Below the pieces are notes generated by a model that was not told where the DNA came from, did not search any database, and saw only the letters and a list, made by a program, of their open reading frames with translations. Of a DNA stretch of 64,000 bases, positions 63,039 through 64,000 are shown one piece after another. Each line of letters opens with the position of its first letter. The first letter of the stretch is position 1. Origin of the DNA: Bugula neritina (taxonomy: Eukaryota; Bryozoa; Gymnolaemata; Cheilostomatida; Bugulidae); NCBI GenBank assembly GCA_964035545.1, contig OZ037766.1:27561173-27625172 (forward strand), given 5' to 3'. A program made the translations under genes and the position numbers.

Positions 63039-64000
63039 GTAACGAAAATATTTAGACATGTATTAGTGTATTAATCTGAGGCTAGTTTGTGTTGCATACA
63101 ATATTAATTGAAATAGTGTGTACTAGTATTTTAAAACTGGAGCTAAACATGTTATTCTAATCAACCGATTCTTTAGGATCATGTGCCTATCGCTGTTTTT
63201 TAATAGCCCACACATATTAACATTAAAATTAATGCATAGGCTACTGCTTGTGTCTAAAGACATGCTTTCTTTATTAGTTTCTAGGGAATAATTATCTTTT
63301 AAGTCAATTTAACCTCTTCAACATGTTGAGCAAACTCTGCAGCACAAAATTCGTACTTATAACTAAATATTTGGATATGAATGTGCAGTGCTATACAGTA
63401 CTATACTATATAATATACTGGAGTTGCAACTACTACCACGGAGATTTTTTTGATTAAACAATTAGGCAAAAATAAAGCCATACATTTTGCCATTGTTCAA
63501 TTAAACTGTTATAAAAACATACAAATTGCAAACAATTTCCTAATTCACATTTAAGCGAATATTACACTTTACATTTATGAAAAACTTACACATTCATTAG
63601 AATTGGCTTGTGTAAAAAAACTGCTTATTTTTTACTGTACCTTTAACCCAAATATGCTAATTTTTAGTTAGTAGCACAATTTTAATTAGAATGCTGTAAA
63701 AATAATATATTATCATGATTATGTTACTTTTAGACACAACAGTTGAAATTGACGTATACAAACATTAGTTTCAATTGCCAATGTTGTGAGCTTGTGAAAA
63801 TATATTTTACAAATGAATTTATTTATTATGCATTGTCATCGTACTTTGTATTAATATTTTTATATTGTTTTACTTATTATTCCTACAACAGGGAAGGTAA
63901 TTTGAGTGTGTGTTTAGTGTTCTACACAGAAATCAACTGCACATATCTCAAAGGTTTGGTTGATCCAATACCCTTGTGCTCACCTTTCTTCTCTCCCACC

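Overview
The window is genomic DNA from an animal. All the genes are metazoan families and are split into many short exons. Introns have GT..AG ends and are mostly 0.1-4 kb long. Base composition is strongly A+T rich, by eye roughly two thirds. The code is standard. It is an invertebrate, possibly an early-branching lineage such as a sponge or cnidarian, but the sequence alone does not settle this. No tRNA, rRNA, CRISPR array or bacterial-style operon is seen.

Six protein-coding genes were rebuilt exon by exon, using splice sites, intron phase and family similarity together. (1) Minus strand, 1995 to the left edge: the N-terminal part of a Rolling-stone-like membrane protein, running off the window. 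(2) Minus, 12767-4663: a complete 7-exon ITM2/BRI-type BRICHOS protein. (3) Plus, 13175-21314: a complete 13-exon MFSD1 lysosomal transporter, head to head with ITM2 across about 0.4 kb. (4) Plus, 24397-31907: a five-repeat beta-thymosin, one repeat per exon. (5) Minus, 48434-33933: a complete 28-exon CEP135/Bld10 centriole protein of about 1310 residues. (6) Plus, 53759 to at least 63038: a doublecortin-family protein with two DCX domains, whose 3' end is uncertain.

The genes are not a pathway cluster. ITM2 and MFSD1 are both endo-lysosomal or secretory membrane proteins and probably share a bidirectional promoter. CEP135 and the doublecortin protein both act on microtubule structures. They are divergently placed but 5.3 kb apart.

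The non-coding part holds two PIF/Harbinger-like MITEs, one of them nested inside a tRNA-derived SINE, and further SINE copies. Two islands of degenerate ACTATTAGT-type satellite and many short minisatellites are also present. The most unusual signal is that several tandem arrays sit directly on splice sites. In CEP135 intron 5 about 22 copies of a 28-bp unit each repeat the end of exon 5 plus its splice donor. Smaller arrays at the CEP135 exon 16 acceptor and MFSD1 exon 12 acceptor also repeat the local splice site. No new defence, biosynthetic or mobile coding system was found.
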